Shown here piece after piece: positions 61,949-64,000 of a DNA stretch of 64,000 bases (positions within the stretch are counted from its first letter, which is position 1; every line of letters begins with the position of its first letter). Source of the stretch: Methanoregula sp. (GTDB lineage Archaea > Halobacteriota > Methanomicrobia > Methanomicrobiales > Methanospirillaceae). The notes beneath the pieces were generated by a model that saw nothing but the letters and a program-made list of their open reading frames with translations, had not been told where the DNA came from and did not search any database. The stretch spans positions 1 through 64,000 of the forward strand of contig JAJRCF010000010.1 of NCBI GenBank assembly GCA_028679075.1, given 5' to 3'. A program made the translations under genes and the position numbers.

Positions 61949-62851
61949 ATGATTACCTTCCTGTCGGGCGGGACCGGTACGCCGAAGCTCCTCCGGGGCA
62001 TGCAGAAAGTGATGGACCGGCACGAGATCTCGGTGATTGTGAACACGGCAGAGGACATCTGGATATCGGGCAACCACATCTCGCCGGACATCGATACGGT
62101 CATGTACCTCTTCTCCGGTATGCTCAACACTGATACCTGGTGGGGCATACGGAGCGATACCTTCACCACCCACGACGAGATCATGCGGCTGGGCATCGAC
62201 GAGTTCATCGGTATCGGCGACCAGGACCGTGCCGTGCACATCGCCCGCGGGGAGATGCTCCGGAACGGGATGCGACTGACGAACATCACCAAGATCCTCT
62301 GCGAGCGGTACGGGGTCCGCGAGAATGTCCTGCCCATGACCGACACTGAGGTAACAACGCAGGTGCAGACAGACCTCGGCCTGATCCACTTCCAGGAATA
62401 CTGGGTCCGGGCAAAAGGAAGGATCGAGATCCAGAAGGTTGTGAGGAGTTTCAACGAGCCACCGGTGACGACACCGGAAGCGATCGAGGCAATCGAGGCA
62501 AGCGATGCGATCGTGATCGGCCCCTCGAACCCGATCACGAGCATCCTGCCCATCCTCTCCTGCGAGGGATTACAGGAGGCCCTTCGGGACAAAGTCGTGC
62601 TCGCGGTCAGCCCGTTCATTGGCAATGCGCCGGTGAGCGGCCCGGCCGCTGCCCTCATGCAGGCATCAGGCTATGAGCCGAACTCGATCGGTACCTTCAA
62701 CTGTTACGCGGGCCTCACCGATGTCTTCGTGCAGGATATCCGCGACCCTGTGGAGGTGAGCCACTCGGAGAGATTCGATACCCTGATGGTGGACGAGGAC
62801 AAGAGCGTGGCGCTGGCACAGGAAGTCCTCCGGTTGATCAAGGCCTCATAA
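61949..62851 (+). CDS. cofD: 2-phospho-L-lactate transferase
   Basis: CofD joins a phospholactate (or phosphoenolpyruvate) moiety to the deazaflavin Fo, making F420-0, the methanogen hydride carrier. The 300-residue protein starts [20 protein letters not shown], the conserved nucleotide loop. It also has [28 protein letters not shown], the [17 protein letters not shown] segment and [14 protein letters not shown] near the end. The ATG at 61949 follows a short divergent spacer shared with the HD gene. Confidence 0.97.
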   Translation: MITFLSGGTGTPKLLRGMQKVMDRHEISVIVNTAEDIWISGNHISPDIDTVMYLFSGMLNTDTWWGIRSDTFTTHDEIMRLGIDEFIGIGDQDRAVHIARGEMLRNGMRLTNITKILCERYGVRENVLPMTDTEVTTQVQTDLGLIHFQEYWVRAKGRIEIQKVVRSFNEPPVTTPEAIEAIEASDAIVIGPSNPITSILPILSCEGLQEALRDKVVLAVSPFIGNAPVSGPAAALMQASGYEPNSIGTFNCYAGLTDVFVQDIRDPVEVSHSERFDTLMVDEDKSVALAQEVLRLIKAS

Positions 62852-62882
62852 TCGTTTACTGGAGACAAAACCGGTTGCAAAT

Positions 62883-62890
62883 CTATATAA
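62883..62890 (+). promoter_or_regulatory. TATA box for the PEGA lipoprotein gene
   Basis: CTATATAA lies 43-50 bases before the ATG at 62933. Confidence 0.5.
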
Positions 62891-62932
62891 CGCTCCGCAA
62901 TAACGGTTATCGTGAGAGGGAGAACCACGCAA

Positions 62933-63850
62933 ATGATCCGGAAAATACTCATAGTGCCGTTGATTTTTTTTGTCCTGCTGGCGGGATGCGTTGCTGAACA
63001 GGCCCCGGAAAAAGGGACCATCCAGTTTACGTCCTCCCCCACCGGTGCCCAGGTCTATCTCGACAACCAGTTCCGGGGAACAACACCCAGTACCCTGAGC
63101 GGGATCGACACCGGGAGCCATACCATTGAATTCAGGTATACCGGCTACGAGAGCTGGTCAGCCACCATGGTCGTCTCAGCCGGGTCCAACAATGTATTTG
63201 TTGCGTTAACACCCAAGGCTGGCGTAAGCACGCCGGGCAGTGTTACTACAGTCACCCCCGTCTCACCGGTATCCCCGGTGTCCGTGACACTGAAACTGGA
63301 CAAGGAACTGATGACCATCGGGGACTCAATGATCTTCTCCGGTACTGCCGAAGGATGCAAACAAGTCCTGCTGACAATTTACGGGACGGGAACATATGAG
63401 AACGGGATATCCCTTTCCCCGCCGGATGTGGGAACTCTCGGTACCTGGAGTTATACGTGGAACCCGGGATCGAAGATCCAGTCGGGGACGTACACCATTA
63501 TCGCTACCGATCCGGAAAAGAAAGTGACGGTAAAGAAGGAATTCCCTGTCATCGGAGGGGGCGAGGTCACGGTAACCTCGAACACTCGTTCTGCTGCCAA
63601 AGGAAGTGTGCTCCAGTTCTCCGGCATCTGCACAACCGGCGCCCCGAGTGTCCACCTCGTATTGTACGGGCCTGAACAGTACGCTGGCGGTGTTGAACTG
63701 GGCACATTCTCGGTCCAGGCTGACAGGAACTGGAACTTCGCGTATACCCTCGACACTACCATGCCCACGGGGACCTACACGATGTACGTGTACGATGTCC
63801 CCAAAACCTCCTCGGGCACAACCCAGTTCACGGTAGGGTTCACCCAATAA
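62933..63850 (+). CDS. PEGA-domain lipoprotein
   Basis: A 305-residue exported lipoprotein from the ATG at 62933. The signal IRKILIVPLIFFVLLAGC gives a lipobox with Cys at about 19. A PEGA domain (about 28-98; GTIQFTSSPTGAQVYLDNQFRGTTPSTLSGIDTGSHTIEFR) is followed by a Pro/Val/Ser-rich linker and two beta-sandwich repeats (about 125-215 and 220-305), each with the pattern SMIFSGTAEG or VLQFSGICTTG near its start and GTYT near its end. The two repeats are alike, so the second is probably a duplication. Surface-located; binding partner unknown. Confidence 0.85.
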   Translation: MIRKILIVPLIFFVLLAGCVAEQAPEKGTIQFTSSPTGAQVYLDNQFRGTTPSTLSGIDTGSHTIEFRYTGYESWSATMVVSAGSNNVFVALTPKAGVSTPGSVTTVTPVSPVSPVSVTLKLDKELMTIGDSMIFSGTAEGCKQVLLTIYGTGTYENGISLSPPDVGTLGTWSYTWNPGSKIQSGTYTIIATDPEKKVTVKKEFPVIGGGEVTVTSNTRSAAKGSVLQFSGICTTGAPSVHLVLYGPEQYAGGVELGTFSVQADRNWNFAYTLDTTMPTGTYTMYVYDVPKTSSGTTQFTVGFTQ

Positions 63851-63956
63851 ACCAAATTTTCTGCGATTTTTAAAAATTTTTCATGATTTTTCATGAATAT
63901 CGCGGGGAAGCGCTTCAATCGGGCCGGAATGCCTGTCCGATACTTATTTGAAGGAT

Positions 63957-63965
63957 TTATATACT
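63957..63965 (+). promoter_or_regulatory. TATA box before the gene leaving the window
   Basis: TTTATATAC lies 23-31 bases before the ATG at 63988, the typical position for a leaderless archaeal gene. Confidence 0.5.
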
Positions 63966-63987
63966 AATATCTGTTCGGAGAAGTTAC

Positions 63988-64000
63988 ATGGCTATTATCA
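63988..64000 (+). CDS. Possible gene start cut by window edge
   Basis: ATG at 63988 reads M-A-I-I and runs out of the window. It is supported by an AT-rich promoter element just upstream and a GGAGAAG ribosome site. Nothing about the product can be said. Confidence 0.4.

Overview
The window looks like the chromosome of a methanogenic archaeon of the order Methanomicrobiales, most like a Methanoregula relative. No 16S rRNA or methanogenesis operon is present, so this is inferred. The evidence is a euryarchaeal PolD large subunit, aIF1A, a complete A-type ATPase gene set including ahaH, CofD for coenzyme F420, the archaeal form of the mevalonate pathway, CTP-type riboflavin kinase, Trm5, and many secreted COG1361, PEGA and PKD proteins.

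Layout. 1-3.0 kb: an ABC exporter module (permease, ATPase, COG1361 surface protein) divergent from a TrmB-type regulator, with operator-like palindromes between them. 3-16.8 kb: mostly housekeeping genes, namely an M24 peptidase, ribK-ribB, the HTH-HMG-CoA synthase-thiolase-DUF35 operon, Trm5, HMG-CoA reductase, an amino-acid permease, RimI, a DUF1015 protein and HisG. 17-24.2 kb: a surface-structure island with a lipoprotein, five overlapping pilin-like genes and a 1064-residue Ig-like/von Willebrand A protein. 24.3-30 kb: aIF1A with an apparent CTG start, a LysE exporter, a repeat-bearing spacer, tRNA-Leu(CAA), and PolD large subunit carrying a mini-intein. 30-39 kb: a PEGA protein, a TM-helix protein, a triple-PAS HTH protein, then two tandem COG1361 proteins and an RND (HAE3-type) exporter. 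39-41.3 kb: a HEAT-repeat protein and a DUF1646 transporter. 41.6-55 kb: the A-ATPase, split into ahaH-I on the + strand and K-E-C-F-A-B-D on the - strand, with a PKD/caspase-like surface island between them. 55-63.9 kb: two divergent paralogues, the aconitase X-UbiD-UbiX cluster of the modified mevalonate pathway, small secreted proteins, an HD phosphohydrolase, CofD and a PEGA lipoprotein.

How the genes fit together. Thiolase, HMG-CoA synthase, HMG-CoA reductase, phosphomevalonate dehydratase large subunit, anhydromevalonate phosphate decarboxylase and the prenyl-FMN synthase UbiX form most of the archaeal route to isoprenoid lipids. They lie in three blocks within 53 kb. Riboflavin synthesis and CofD feed flavin and F420 pools. 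Two exporter modules of different transporter class (ABC and RND) are each paired with COG1361 proteins and a nearby DNA-binding regulator.

The strongest unexplained signals are: (i) a dispersed family of intergenic arrays of near-perfect short hairpins at four loci, always in the same orientation between two minus-strand genes; (ii) an initiation factor gene with no ATG, GTG or TTG start; (iii) a pilin-like operon next to a VWA adhesin-like protein; (iv) a secreted caspase-like protein with a propeptide-like partner gene.
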